A stretch of DNA of 64,000 nucleotides from Tretioscincus oriximinensis (GCA_022410635.1 JAJVDF010000003.1:3776667-3840666); one strand, 5' to 3'; counted from the stretch's first letter, positions 33,480 through 44,400 are shown. Notes: generated by a model not told the origin, from the letters alone. Numbers and translations: made by a program.

Positions 33480-33635
33480 CTCACAAGGGGAGTCTCACAG
33501 AACTTTCGATGCTATCTGAAGAAGTAGACTTGTCTATGAAAGCTCATGCTTCATAATTTTTTTCTTGATTGTCTCTAAGGTGTTAACAAGGCCTCCTTGC
33601 TAGGTAATCTGCATTTAGTTTAACACAGAAAGTAC
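33480..33635 (+). repeat. Foldback repeat family copy
   Basis: CACAAGGGGAGTCTCACAGA, then ATCTGAAGAAGTAGACTTGT and CTATGAAAGCTCATGCTTCA, and GTCTCTAAGGTGTTAAC. The GTAGAC/GTCTAT stem and GAAA are intact. Confidence 0.7.
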
Positions 33636-33939
33636 TTTGAAATCAAATAGTCCATGTTCACAAAGTTTTCTAATAGAAAAGAGCTTTTTCCAATGGAAAA
33701 AACTGATATTCTTCTTTATAAACATGAATAACCAGTGTTTGATGGTACTGTTCTCTGCTGAATTAAATCAATGGGTGTTCAATTTGAAGCAACAAAACAT
33801 GGATTTCCTGTTTATGCACATCTCTTATTTTGAGATTAAGAATTATAAGATATAATTACTGCTTAGGTTATCTAACAGGTGGTCTTCTAGCACTTTATAT
33901 ACCAGAAAGAAAAAAGTTGGCAAAATGAGCTACAGTAGA

Positions 33940-34165
33940 AGAAGAGAATTTGGTTTTTATATCTCAGTTTTTTCAAGCCACACTTCTCCGTTTGGGTCCT
34001 TTATTATCTAACCAGAATCTTCTCTTCATAGCAGATATCTTGTGAAGTAGGTGGGGCTGAGAAAGCTCTGAAGAACTATGACTAGCCCAAGGCTACCNAG
34101 CTGGCTTCATAGAGGAGAATGGAATCAAACAAATAAGAGTCCAGCACTCTGACTACGAGACAGAC
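33940..34165 (-). mobile_element. tRNA-derived SINE, CT-tail subtype
   Basis: Left: AGAAGAAGAGAATTTGGTTT, the reversed 3' end with a short purine tail. Then GTAGGTGGGGCTGAGAAAGC, GCTGGCTTCATAGAGGAGAA and AAGAGTCCAGCACTCTGACT. The head beyond the A box is damaged. Confidence 0.8.
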
Positions 34166-34305
34166 TGGCTGACAAGTCTACTTCTTTAGATACTTGTCTA
34201 CAAAAGTTCATGCTGCCTACCTTTTTTCTTGCATTCCATAAGATGCTAGAAGACCACATTGCTAGATATTCTGCACTTAGACTAACATGGCTATTTCTCA
34301 GCTAA
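34166..34305 (+). repeat. Foldback repeat family copy
   Basis: ACAAGTCTACTTCTTTAGAT, ACAAAAGTTCATGCTGCCTA and GACTAACATGGCTATTTCTC, the last being the asymmetric 3' end of the family. Confidence 0.65.
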
Positions 34306-34308
34306 CAT

Positions 34309-34696
34309 TAAGGCCACCACCAGACAGTGTTTTCTTATCTGGTTCTTACCTGGATGTTTCAACTTCATGATTCTTCAGCCATATGTGTAAATGGTGTTTT
34401 CACCAGGCTTTGCAACAAAGCCAGAAAAATGTTGCTGATTCTTTCCGGAAGCGTCTTCCATTATGCAACTGCCTGCAGCCCTGCTTCATACCATGTCGTC
34501 GGGGGGAGATAAATGCCATGAGATTATGCCGAACCGCAGCGCGGAATTGTCTTCCTGCTTCTTCCTGCATTCTTCTCACCATTCTCGCGTAANCTCCACA
34601 TGGATTCTAAAGGGAAGTCTGACTCCAGTGAAATCTGCAATGGCTTTTAGATGGCTGGTTTCACTCGATTTTACTCATCATGTGGAGGGGGCCTAA
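34309..34696 (+). mobile_element. MITE family A, copy 2
   Basis: Starts TAAGGCCACCACCAGACAG and ends TCATGTGGAGGGGGCCTAA. Aligns in reverse with 4228-4672. It includes a small CpG-rich patch (about 34495-34550) missing or decayed in copy 1. Overlapping frames here are not conserved proteins. Confidence 0.65.
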
Positions 34697-35117
34697 GTGT
34701 GATATAAACAGCAAAAAAAAAAAAAACCCTATCATTTCTTTCTAAACCAATAAAATGATTTTTCTTTATACTGATCTCATACTATTCTAGCACCATTACA
34801 ACACTTTGCATTTACACTATGTAAGTGGAAGGGAAAAGCACACACAGCCTATTTGCAAATGAATTATGGATCAACCATTGTATTATTCATTACTTTTCTA
34901 GTAAAGTAAGTGTCTCAGACATCCGTTATACAAGATCTTTAATCTTTACCTTCTGAATCATTGCCAAAACATACTGCTTTCACCACAACTTTACAGTTGG
35001 TTGGTTCATGAATTGTATACTCATGCAAATTCTGCAGAGTGAAGAGGCTTTGATATGCATTTTGACGTGAGCAATATTATAACAGTTCTGGCAACAAACT
35101 GAACTGGCATAGATTGT
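34697..35117. other. Unannotated, no gene seen
   Basis: A-run at 34712-34725; no recognised element. Confidence 0.35.
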
Positions 35118-35640
35118 GCAGGGGCAGTAATACAATAACATAAGAGGAGCTCTGCTAAATGGGGCCACAGCCCATCTAGTCCAGCATTCTGTCTTACCCG
35201 GTGGCCCACACCTTCTGAATCAGAAGAAGGCAAAATCTTCACCTGTTTCATCTCTCTGCAAGTAGTCTTTCAGGAATCCTCCCTGTTGCTCCATACTGGA
35301 NGCAGGATCAAGGCATCCAACCTAGTTGCTATAGATATACTTGGCCTCTATGAATTTATATATTCCTATCAAATCTATCTAGACTGCTAGTTACAACCAC
35401 CTCATCCTATATCTTCAAAGAATGCCCACTGGTTCTATTGTTATGTGTTAGGGAAAATATTTTTTCTTTATTCATTTTATCCTCCCATTAAGTCTTTAAT
35501 GCACTTTAATAAAACCACCTCTTAAACATTGTCTTTCGAGGCTAAAGTGACAGAGACATTGCAACCTGATTTCCTAAGGGGTTTTGTTCTAACCGTGTGT
35601 TNATTTTTGCTGCCCTTTTTTTTGCATCTTCTCCAGTTTA
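35118..35640 (-). mobile_element. CR1 LINE, 3' UTR and ORF2 end
   Basis: Reverse CR1 from ACATAAGAGGAGCTCTGCTA through GGCCACAGCCCATCTAGTCC to TTGTCTTTCGAGGCTAAAGT (the LFSLE codons) and GCATCTTCTCCAGTTTA (the LE.MQ codons). About 520 bp survive, with the 5' side truncated. Confidence 0.85.
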
Positions 35641-36229
35641 TGAGCCCAAGCACAAATATTTCTATTATTGTGTATGGACCATTTCGTCTCAGAATAATTC
35701 TATTTTTTCGGGAATAAACTGGAGCTTTTTTTAGGAAAAGTGCATTAAATCAGCTCATTCCCACAATTAACCTTATGCCTAAATACTCCTGCATGCTAAT
35801 TGCTGCTTTTCTAGTTCATTTTGTCAGCCTGGAATTAATTAAAAGATGGGGCTGCTTATTTTTTTTTGCTTTATTTACACACACCAAATAATGTACAATA
35901 AAAATAATGTCTGCTCTTCTGGAAACCTTGCTGGGAAATATTTCCAGATTGCCTACCCCTGATTGATTTGCAGCTGTTATATACAAGTATTTTACTACCT
36001 CAGCTAAATCATTATGAAACGGGCACAGGAGTTTTACATTCCCCATGCTGCTGGACTACACACTATCAGTCTTATAACCAGTCTTGTCAGTTGTACTATT
36101 TCAAAGATGCTAGGTATACTAGAGCTACCACAAAAATGAATGAATAATTATTTAAATAATTTATTTAACATAAATTGGCAGTATTGGCCTGTGGAATTTT
36201 CTTGGTGATAGCTAGCAGGTGAAAATTTT
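35641..36229. other. Unannotated, no gene seen
   Basis: No recognised feature. Confidence 0.35.
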
Positions 36230-36352
36230 GCATTCTTCTAATTGTGATGCCCAGAAACAACTAGTAGCCCACTGGTTGCGAGATAGAATGCTGGACTCAC
36301 TGGGCTATGGCCTCATTAAGCAGGGCTCCTCTTACTGTTCTTACGTAAATTA
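36230..36352 (+). mobile_element. CR1 LINE, extreme 3' end
   Basis: GTAGCCCACTGGTTGCGAGA, AATGCTGGACTCACTGGGCT and a final CTTACTGTTCTTACG. Confidence 0.75.
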
Positions 36353-36479
36353 ATAAACACTGTCAAACCAGACATGAATTTTGCAGCTTTAATGAGTGTG
36401 GAAAAGAGAAATACTCACCAGGAGGAACTTGTAATGTCTGCATAGAGTTACCACTTAAGCAATCCCCCCCAGCTGCTGC

Positions 36480-37762
36480 TGACGTTAGGTTAGTGAGGTA
36501 TCCAAGTTCACTGATGACACTAAAATGTTCAGGGCAGTGAAAACTAAAAGTGATTGTAAGGATCTCCAGAGTGATCTATTGAAATTGGATGAGTGGGTAA
36601 CAAAATGAAAAATGCACCAACTTAAGTAAGTGCAAAGTCATGCATATTGGGGCAAAGAATGCTAATTGCTCCTACTAAATGATGGGAACCAAGCTTTTTG
36701 TGACAGAGCAGNAAAATGACCTTGGAATGTTAGTAGATAGTTCAATGAAGGTGTCATCCCAGTNTGCAGCAAAAGCAAAAAAATTAAAATTAAAATTCAG
36801 TGTTAGGGATAATTAGGAAAGGAATAGAAAACAAGTCAGCAAGTGTTTTGCTTCTTTATAAATCTGTGGTGAGGCCCTACTGTGTACAATTCCGAGTCAC
36901 CACATCTCAAAAATACTGTGTACAATTCTGGTCACCACATCTCAAAAAGGACATCGTGGAACTAGAGAAGATGCAGAAAAGCGCAACAAGAATGATCAAG
37001 GGGCTGGAGGNTTCCCTTATCAAATATGGCTGCAATGTCTGGACCTTTTCAGCCTCAAAAGAGGTTGAGAGGTGACCTAATTGAAGTAGGCTGACCAGAT
37101 GACCCATTTGGGGGTGGGGGGGTATGAAAACCCAGTTTTGGGGTGCTTCCCAGTTTTTTCTAAGGAAAAATGTTTCAAAAAAGTTTTTTTTAATTTTTTT
37201 TGTTTTTCAATTTTTTTCCTCAGAAAAAAAGGAGGCACCCCAAAAATGGGTTTTCAAAAAAAACCTCAAAAGGGGTCATCTGGTCAGCCTAAATTGAAGT
37301 GTATAAAATCATGCATGGGATAGATAAGGTGAATAGTGAAAAATATTTTCTCTGTCACACAACACTAGGATGAGGGGGCATTCCTTGAAATTGATGGGCA
37401 GACGGCTGCGGACAGACAAGGGAAAGTATTTTTTCACCCGGAGACTCATCAACCTGTGGAATCTGCTTCCAGAAGAGGTGGTGGTAGCATCCTGGATGGC
37501 TTTGAGAGAGGATTATACAAGTTCATGGACACCAAGTATATAAAGCTACTAGGATGGATGTCTTGACACTGCCTCCAAGATGGAGGAACAGGCAGTATTT
37601 CTGAAATACCATTTGCAGGGTGTCAAGAACAGGTGAAGATTTTACCTTCTATTTCCGACTGCCCAGGTGCAATTTATGGGTCTCTGTGTGTGTTAGAATG
37701 CTAGACTAGAAGAGCTCCAGCCTGATTCANCAGGGCTTCTCTACTGTTCTTATGATCTTTTA
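36480..37762 (+). mobile_element. CR1 LINE, ORF2 C-terminal part to 3' end, cut by a MITE
   Basis: Coding order: KFTDDTKM (RT catalytic FTDD kept, about 36508), KVMHIG-like, the DLGMLVDSSMKVSSQXAAK segment, GIIRKGIENKSASVLLLYKS, VQFWSPHLKKDI, MQKSATRMIKGLE, then 3' UTR ending CTACTGTTCTTATG. Several frameshifts and a stop break it. A 37-base duplication (TGTGTACAATTC...CACATCTCAAAAA) sits at about 36879-36955. The MITE at 37087-37291 splits the RGDLIEV codons. Confidence 0.88.
37087..37291. mobile_element. Palindromic MITE family D, copy 1
   Basis: A 205-bp foldback: TAGGCTGACCAGATGACCC at the left, GGGGTCATCTGGTCAGCCTA at the right, and nearly the whole length pairs with itself around a T-rich centre. 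The 8-base duplication AATTGAAG flanks it (37079-37086 and 37292-37299). Removing it restores an uninterrupted CR1 reading, so the insertion border is certain. The 8-bp duplication suggests hAT mobilisation. Confidence 0.92.
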
Positions 37763-38082
37763 TCAAGAAACATGTATGGCTATAGAAGATTTCTCACCAT
37801 GAGTAGTTTATAAACATGTTCACCACTTGGGTGGGGAGGGCATCATTTTTCCATGCATTAAAGTTCTCAAATTCTAACCTGGTTTTCAGTGGGACCTAAC
37901 GTCGGCAGCATATAGGGGTGTAGATGGGTACTTTACTATACTTATTAATGTTACAACCTTCCTCTCCTGGTTTTGTGTGGTAACCCTAACCTATTCTATA
38001 AAAGATTGGGGGGGGGGGGAGAAGTGTGTCTATACAAAAATATTCTCCTTCCTCCCTTATAAATTGATTAATATATAATAAT
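37763..38082. other. Unannotated, no gene seen
   Basis: A G-run lies at 38008-38019; nothing else recognised. Confidence 0.35.
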
Positions 38083-38170
38083 AATAATATTTATTTATAA
38101 CATCCTTTTTTAGCAAAGGGCGGCATACATAGCTTTTATTGCATTCTCTACAACAGACACTCTGAAGTTG
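38083..38170 (-). mobile_element. SINE tail fragment
   Basis: ATTTATTTATAACATCCTTT, GGGCGGCATACATAGCTTTT and TGCATTCTCTACAACAGACA form the 3' third of the L2-tailed SINE in reverse. The mirror copy in plus orientation lies at 38592-38695. Confidence 0.7.
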
Positions 38171-38429
38171 CTTCATTACATACACAGTTTCTCACAATAT
38201 GCTCATTATCTGAGATACTGAATTTTGGGTTTTCATTATCTATAAGCCATAATAATCAACATTAAAAGAAATAAGGCTTTAACTGTACAGTACACCCTGT
38301 AGGTAATATATAGAACACTGAATTACTGAAATAAATTAACTTTTCTATGATATTCTAATTTGTTGAGCTGCACTACTATATAATTATAATAATTATACGT
38401 GATATATATTTGTGAAGTGAGGATTTGGA

Positions 38430-39484
38430 GTGAAGTGTCATCAATATGCAGACAACATTCAGCTCTCTCTGTCCCATCTGAATCAGGAGAGGTGGTTGAA
38501 GTGCTTAACAGGTGCCTGAAAGCAGTAATGGGCTAGATGGAGGGCAGCAAATTGAAGCTGAGTCCAGACAAGATGGAGGTGCTGTGTGTAATGAACTACT
38601 TCACAGAGTGAGTCTCTGTTGTGGAGAATGCAACAAAAGCTATGTATGCCACCCTTTGCTAAAAAGGATGTTATAAATAAACATTATTATTATATATTAA
38701 TCCGTTTGTAAGGGAGGAAGAAGGGAGGAAGGGGAAACCCCTGACTTTGATGGTGTTTAATTGTCCCATGAGGGATAGGTGCAAATTCTGGCGGTACGAC
38801 NTACTACTGGATCTTGGGCCAACAATGAAAAATCAGGTAGAGGCGTGGCCAGGAGTACCTATTTTCAGCTATGATTGGTTCACTAGTTACACCACTTCTG
38901 GACAGGGACAATCTGGACAAAGTAATCCATGCTCTGGATTCCAGTAATCCAGACTGGACTATTTAATGCACTCTATGGACTGCCCTAGAAAACAGTTTGG
39001 AAGCTGCAGCTGATGCAGAATACAGCACGTAGACTGTTGTCTAGAACGATTGGCCAGACACATATTACACTGATCTTGAATAAGCCGCACTGATATGAAT
39101 TTGCTGCCAAGCCCAATTCAAGGTATTAACCAAAAAAATAAAAATAAGGCTCTAAATAACTGGACCCACAAATATTTAAAGGAACATCTTCTTCCATATC
39201 AACTTATCCATGCCTTAAGATTTCCTGAGGAGACCCTCCTGACTGTACCACTCTCTCAGTGGCAAACTCAGCAGCAACCCAGGATAACTGANGATAACTT
39301 CCCCTTGAGGTGTGTCAGTTACCATCTCTGTATACATTCAGAAAATACNTCAAGACACATCTCTTTATCCTGGCCTTTGGCTGAAAAAACTCGCTATTAG
39401 TGTTTTAAAATGGTAATCTTGTTTTTATTGTTAACCGTCTTGAGACTTTATAGGACAATATAGAAATGTAAATAAATAAATAAA
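38430..39484 (+). mobile_element. L2-type LINE, RT end to 3' tail, cut by a SINE fragment
   Basis: Aligns with 61265-62237. It starts at GAAGTGTCATCAATATGCAG (YADN-like, the second catalytic Asp changed), continues to AGGTGCTGTGTGTAATGA, resumes at CCCCTGACTTTGATGGTG and ends TTGAGACTTTATAGGACA with (AAAT)n. Many stops; not coding. Confidence 0.85.
38592..38733 (+). mobile_element. SINE 3' fragment inserted in L2
   Basis: TTCACAGAGTGAGTCTCTGT, GTTGTGGAGAATGCAACAAA and AAAGGATGTTATAAATAAAC. It falls between two L2 blocks that are contiguous in the 61 kb copy. A short GGAAGAAGGGAGGAAGGGG stretch closes the insertion. Confidence 0.65.
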
Positions 39485-39984
39485 TGCATAGATTAGATTC
39501 TACATATTTCAATAAATAGTGTTGATATCCCCATCATGTTTGGCTTTATGAACTGAATCAAAAAAATAATTTGACAGGTTTTGGTGNCATCGTTTTGTAG
39601 CAATATTACAGTAGAACATGAATCATCAAATGGAAGGGTGAGATATTTCCGAAATGACTATCAATTCACATTTCTGATTTAATAACATGAGTTAATTCTA
39701 TGTTAAAAAAAAATGTTTTTTCACATAGAATTCCACATAAAAATCCTTAAAAGCTGCAGCGGAAGCAGATACTCTCAAGAATTATATGACAACATCACAG
39801 CACCCAAGGGAAAACAAAATAAAGCAAAAACATACATTAAAATATGTTCCTCTCAGCAGTCATGCATTTTCATGATGGAGTCTAGAAATCAGGAAAAGGC
39901 CTTCACCTATACCTTAGCAGTGGAGAAGAAGGTAAATCTCTGTGACTTCCCAGTAAACACTGGCATCACTGTGTGGGTGAAATA
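39485..39984. other. Unannotated, no gene seen
   Basis: No recognised feature. Confidence 0.35.
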
Positions 39985-40395
39985 AACTTGGCTACAGTGA
40001 CCCATGCTCTGCTAACTACACACTAGACTATTGCAATATGTTACATATGGGGCATGGTAATGGCTCAGTTGCTATGTCCTCTTTCATTACAAGTAGGCTG
40101 ACCAGATGACCCCTTTTGGGGTGGGTGAAAACCTGGTTTTGGTGTGCCTCCCAATTTTTTAATTTTTTTTTAATTTATTTTTCCTCAGAAAAAAACCAGG
40201 AGGCACCCCCAAAACGGGTTTTCAATCCCTCCTCCAAAAGGAGTCATTTGGTCAGCCTATCAGGCAGCGTCAACATTTTTAACTGTTCTATTTGTGCTCG
40301 GTGGAGGTGGGTGTATTATTATTTTTTACGATTTTTCAATTGTGATCCATCCTGAGACACTTGGGTGAAGATCAGAATACAAATATGCTGTTAAT
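39985..40395 (+). mobile_element. L2-type LINE remnants around a MITE
   Basis: GGCTACAGTGACCCATGCTC and TAGACTATTGCAATATG match the RT-end codons (TVIHAL / LDYCN). After the MITE, GTGATCCATCCTGAGACACT resembles the L2 3' block. The middle of the element is deleted. Confidence 0.55.
40094..40259. mobile_element. Palindromic MITE family D, copy 2
   Basis: TAGGCTGACCAGATGACCCC at the left and GAGTCATTTGGTCAGCCTA at the right, with the T-rich/A-rich centre and CTCAGAAAAAAACC block of copy 1. The flanks ATTACAAG and TCAGGCAG do not match, so its target duplication has been lost. Confidence 0.88.
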
Positions 40396-41619
40396 ATAAA
40401 TACAGCTTTAATGCATCGTCACGAAAGGATCAAGTTTTCTGCAAACAAGGAAAATTACCTCTTATAAATCAATTTGATTACGAAATAGAACCCTTGATAT
40501 AATGGAACTCCTTCTTTCCATGTCCTGGTTTTTCATCAAATATACGTTGCTTTAAGAATATTACATGCCTTTTCCAGTTAGATGGGACCTCATTTCCATA
40601 GGCTTTCTAAATAGAGCTAATTTGAAATGGCATTTTTCCCCAGGGGATATCATGGGAAAGAAAATTGATAATATAACATAAATTAGATCAGTTTTTTCCA
40701 CCCTCCTGTGAAGTTATTCAGTAATTTAATTGGTTTAGAAGGATATTTCTGCCAGTCTCCCATTATCCAGATGTTCTGATCATCTGAATGCATGTTACAA
40801 TATATCCCACATGTACTATTATGAAAATCCTCACTGATAACACAATTTGATTNCCCCCCCAGTAAAAATAAATAAAAATCTAACCCTATTCATCTTTCTG
40901 TCAACTCACTGATGCTGATTGTCATAGTCTGTGTCTTAAAAATATCACGCCATTGTCTTTAACAGAACAATTGAACTTATTTCTCTCTTTCACCAGAGCA
41001 CATAACAGAAATTACATTTTTCATTTAAATTTTCCATTGTTACATGGTTGCAGCCCCTCCATTCCTTCAAGTTATTTTCCTAGTATTTAAAAGATGTGAA
41101 AGGGAGTGAATACATAATTACACAGTAATAATTTCTATCTTATTGTTCCTAGAATCTAGTGATTATGTGGTGGTTACATTTAGTTTTGCCAGTGCATTCT
41201 GCATGCACAAGGACAGGAAGCAAGGGGGGGAAGGCAAAAGGAAAACGAAGGAATTAATTCAATAGGGAATGAACTGGTAATTACTTGTTCATAGAAAGGA
41301 ACTTGAAATTTATCTGTCTCATTTGTTGTGATGGAGTTACTGTTCTAAAGGATTAGAATGCCATTAAAAGACAGAACGTCAAAACGATTTTGCAAATGGT
41401 TCTTCAAACAAGAAGAGGATGATTGTAGCCAAAGATACTACAACAGTTGTGAAAGTTGCGAAAAAATATGTGGGTTGTACTTGGAACCATGTTGTAACAA
41501 TAGCTGAACATAATAAATTATTTTGTACCCTAACAGGTCTGCACTTGAGTCTTTTACAATTTTTAGATGTTTTCAGGAAAGAAAAATGTGTATAAATTGA
41601 ATTCTTTCAAATTGTAATT
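40396..41619. other. Unannotated, no gene seen
   Basis: About 1.2 kb without a recognised repeat, apart from a short C-run at 40854-40860. Confidence 0.35.
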
Positions 41620-41960
41620 GTTTTCTCTGTACAGTTAATTCATTGGCTTTCTCTTCTTCTGCTCCAACTCATTTGTAAAAGAAGGATACATTTATAAGTT
41701 TAGGCCGTAATATCATTTTGTCTCTCCGTAAGTTGTTCTATTGACCCCTACACATCAATGTTTTTTTAGTCTTCAAAGCCTGTGATTAGAAGTCCTCCTT
41801 CTTTTACAGTCAAACAAATGAAGTTTATTTGATGAATAGAAAACATATATACACACAACATATAAATATAACTAAAGAGAATATCACATGATACTAAAAA
41901 AAGATAATAATATATAAAGAGACATGAATTTAAGACTAAAAGGAGAATATAGACACAAAC
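41620..41960 (-). mobile_element. L1-type 3' UTR relative
   Basis: TACAGTTAATTCATTGGCTT, TCTTCTGCTCCAACTCATTT and the stretch to TTTTTTTAGTCTTCAAAG parallel 28225-28390. The AT-rich stretch to 41960 may be the same element. Weak but consistent between two sites. Confidence 0.4.
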
Positions 41961-42105
41961 TAATACTTAACAACATATATTGCCTGCTCCTTTTNCCCCA
42001 ATGTGCTTTGGGTTCCCATCATCTTTCTATAATTTTCCAGACCTTCTGTATCCTCTCATATTCCCAGATTTAGAGTGCATCCAGATGACAGACTAATATC
42101 TCTAT

Positions 42106-42277
42106 TAGGCTGACCAGATGACCCCTTTTTTTGGGGGGGGGTTAAAAAACCCGGTTTTGGGGTACCTCCCAGTTTTTTCTGAGAAATTTGTTTTTAATTT
42201 TTTTTCCTCAGAAAAAACTGGGAGGCACCCCAAAAATGGGTTTTCAGCCCCCNAAAAAGGGGTCATCTGGTCAGTCT
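42106..42277. mobile_element. Palindromic MITE family D, copy 3
   Basis: Foldback with TAGGCTGACCAGATGACCCC at the left and GGGGTCATCTGGTCAGTCT at the right. ATCTCTAT occurs at 42098-42105 and 42278-42285, an 8-base target duplication. The left flank resembles the end of MITE family C (GTGCATCCAGATGACAG). Confidence 0.9.
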
Positions 42278-42625
42278 ATCTCTATGGGAGCACCATCTAG
42301 GCAGCCCCACTTCACGTCATCAATGTCAGCAATGCACTTGTTACAACCCTCTGTGGGTGTGCTATTGTTGGGAATGGAGAAATGGCGATNCTGTTCCAGA
42401 GGGACCTGGAATCTGCTCCCATTTCTCTGTGTGTTGCTGCCATTTGCTGCCAGGACAGGATTTCAGCNGAAGCCATGGGTGATCACAGTCCCAGCAGTGA
42501 ATCAGGTAGCTGTGTCGTGGGATCCATGTCATCACAGTGGCAACATCCTGCACGTTGTCATGGCGGCAGTATGCTCTTCGTGAGTAGGGCTCCACCGCCA
42601 TCAAGAACAAGGTCTGTGTGGGATG

Positions 42626-42645
42626 TATGTGTGTGTGTGTGTGTG
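42626..42645 (+). repeat. (TG)n microsatellite
   Basis: About ten GT units with one interruption, at the edge of the reversed L1 piece. Confidence 0.9.
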
Positions 42646-42649
42646 ATGG

Positions 42650-42805
42650 CTTATAGTCCGAAATAGTCATCCCAACACATTCCAAACGTTCTGCTTCTTG
42701 TAATAAAAATTCTATTAATAGCCTCCAGTTCATATGAATTCATCCATTGTTTTATCTCTTATCCTAATAATTAACTTGTCCATTTCAATTAAGTCTATCA
42801 GAGGG
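42650..42805 (-). mobile_element. L1-type ORF2 tail, reversed
   Basis: Minus-strand reading gives LIEMDKLIIRIRDKT and then the region after the stop. It matches the C-terminal tail pieces at 28411 and 31475. It directly precedes a plus-strand L1-type piece. Confidence 0.5.
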
Positions 42806-42814
42806 ACTTATATG

Positions 42815-43370
42815 CACATGTGGGCATCGTGCCCGGTGGTCAGACAGTTTCGTCAACTTATAAGAGTTCAGGTTCAGAAAATAACAAACATCACTCTGCC
42901 CGATACGGACGAATGTTGGTTATTTGGGGTATTAGACCCCCTCACTTTAAGGGCGGAAGAAAAATGGTTTATAGAGAATGCCATCCTGGCGGGACATCTG
43001 GCACTGGTTAGAGGTTGGAAGGATCGGAGGAAATGGAAACTTGAATTATNGTGGGAATATATAATAGAATTTTTACTATTTGACGTCTTACGTGAATATA
43101 GGCTACAAGGTTTAGGGCTTTCAATATCCCTACATTGGGCTACAAAATGGAGCATTCTCATTGCCTTTGCGAATTCCAGAGACTCATATATCCTGCTTAA
43201 TGAAACTCTCCTGATGATTCAAGAACAAAGACTGATTGCTTGAACATCTCATCCCTGTTGCGGGAGGGGGGAGGTTGTGGGAGGGGGGTGGGGATGGGAT
43301 TGTGTTTTATGTATGTAATTTGTTTTGAAATTCTAATAAAATAATAATAATAATAATAATAAAATAAGCC
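42815..43370 (+). mobile_element. L1-type LINE, ORF2 C-terminus and 3' UTR
   Basis: An open frame to 43243 contains CPVVRQF, LAGHLALVRGWKDRRKWKLE and WEYIIEFLLFDVLR, then a stop. The CP.v.qF...la...Wk pattern resembles the C-terminal region of L1/Tx1-type ORF2. The UTR has GGGAGGGGGGAGGTTGTGGG and ends in (AATA)n at about 43370. One ambiguous base (43050) is the only interruption. Confidence 0.6.
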
Positions 43371-43690
43371 AGTCCTCTGCTGAAGGAGTTAGTTTGGGTT
43401 CAGCTAAAGTAACTTACTCGGTGGGTCACATTTTTAACTGTATCACTGGGATATCAGTTTCCTACTAGGCCCTGTTCAATGCCGCTAGATAGAATGCATG
43501 TCCAATATGTGTGATAATTTTGGCTAAGGTACATTAGCATAAGAGAGATTGCTAGGTTCATGGGAACAGCTGTAAGAGGCATGGGTAAGCTCCACATGCT
43601 GCTTCCACATCTGGATCTGGCTCACAGTTCTGGATCCTATGCTGGCAAATGCTGCCTTTCACAAAACTGAACTTCATAGAGCCAAGATTT
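43371..43690. other. Unannotated, no gene seen
   Basis: No recognised feature. Confidence 0.35.
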
Positions 43691-43765
43691 CAAAGAAATA
43701 GCTGTATTAGTCCAGAAAGTCTAGCTAGGGGGTTTTGTAGCATTTCATCAAATTCTAGGGTATAG
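43691..43765 (-). repeat. Foldback family, asymmetric end
   Basis: TTCAAAGAAATAGCTGTATT and GAAAGTCTAGCTAGGGGGTT are the end-specific part seen at 10591. The arm itself is lost. Confidence 0.6.
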
Positions 43766-44184
43766 CACAAAAAAGGTCTAGTCTGGAGGTTACTAGAACA
43801 TGGAACACTGTAGCCAGGCTTATTTCAGCCATGCAACAAATAGGAAGTCTGAGGGTTGGGTTTTTTTTGCAGGGAGTAGACCACTGCTACGGTCTAGACT
43901 CCATCTTTAAAATAGATTATTGTTGTCAAGAAAGGAGCATATTTTAGTGAATGTTTTTCCTTTAGCTTGCTTTCCCTTGTGTCCTATGATATTGTCTTGT
44001 GTCCTATGATATTGTCTTCTGCAGAACTTAGGGCATGGGCAGATCAATACGTGAGAAGGGATTCCTTTAGACATTTGGGACTCAAGTCATCTTAAGGTTA
44101 TGATATCTTGAATTGGATGTGGGAGTAAATTGGCAACCAATGCAGCTCTTTTAAAACCATCAAGGTTTGTGTCCAGATGTATTG
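43766..44184. other. Unannotated; short tandem duplication
   Basis: CTTGTGTCCTATGATATTGT occurs twice in direct succession at about 43976-44017. Confidence 0.5.
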
Positions 44185-44400
44185 AGGAATGGTGTTGCAG
44201 AGGTTAAGAGCAATGGTCTTTCAACAGAGAGACTAGAGTTTGAGGCCTCATTTTTCTGCCGTGAAGAGGAGTGAGCTCCCTCTACTGGTCAGTTTCTGCT
44301 AATAGCTGTTTGAAAGCAATAAATTGTAAGTAGATTGCAATTTATTAGCAACAGCCCGTATTGAAAGAGAAGTACAAGCTTTCAACTGCAAAGGAGACAT
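44185..44400 (+). mobile_element. Third tRNA-like SINE family, copy 1
   Basis: GAGGTTAAGAGCAATGGTCT, CAACAGAGAGACTAGAGTTT and GGAGTGAGCTCCCTCTACTG, then TAATAGCTGTTTGAAAGCAA. The same order is present at 63335-63575. Confidence 0.5.

Noticed and set aside
42650..43370. Twin-priming inversion of one L1
   Set aside because: The inverted piece corresponds to the ORF2 C-terminal tail, not to sequence 5' of the forward piece.
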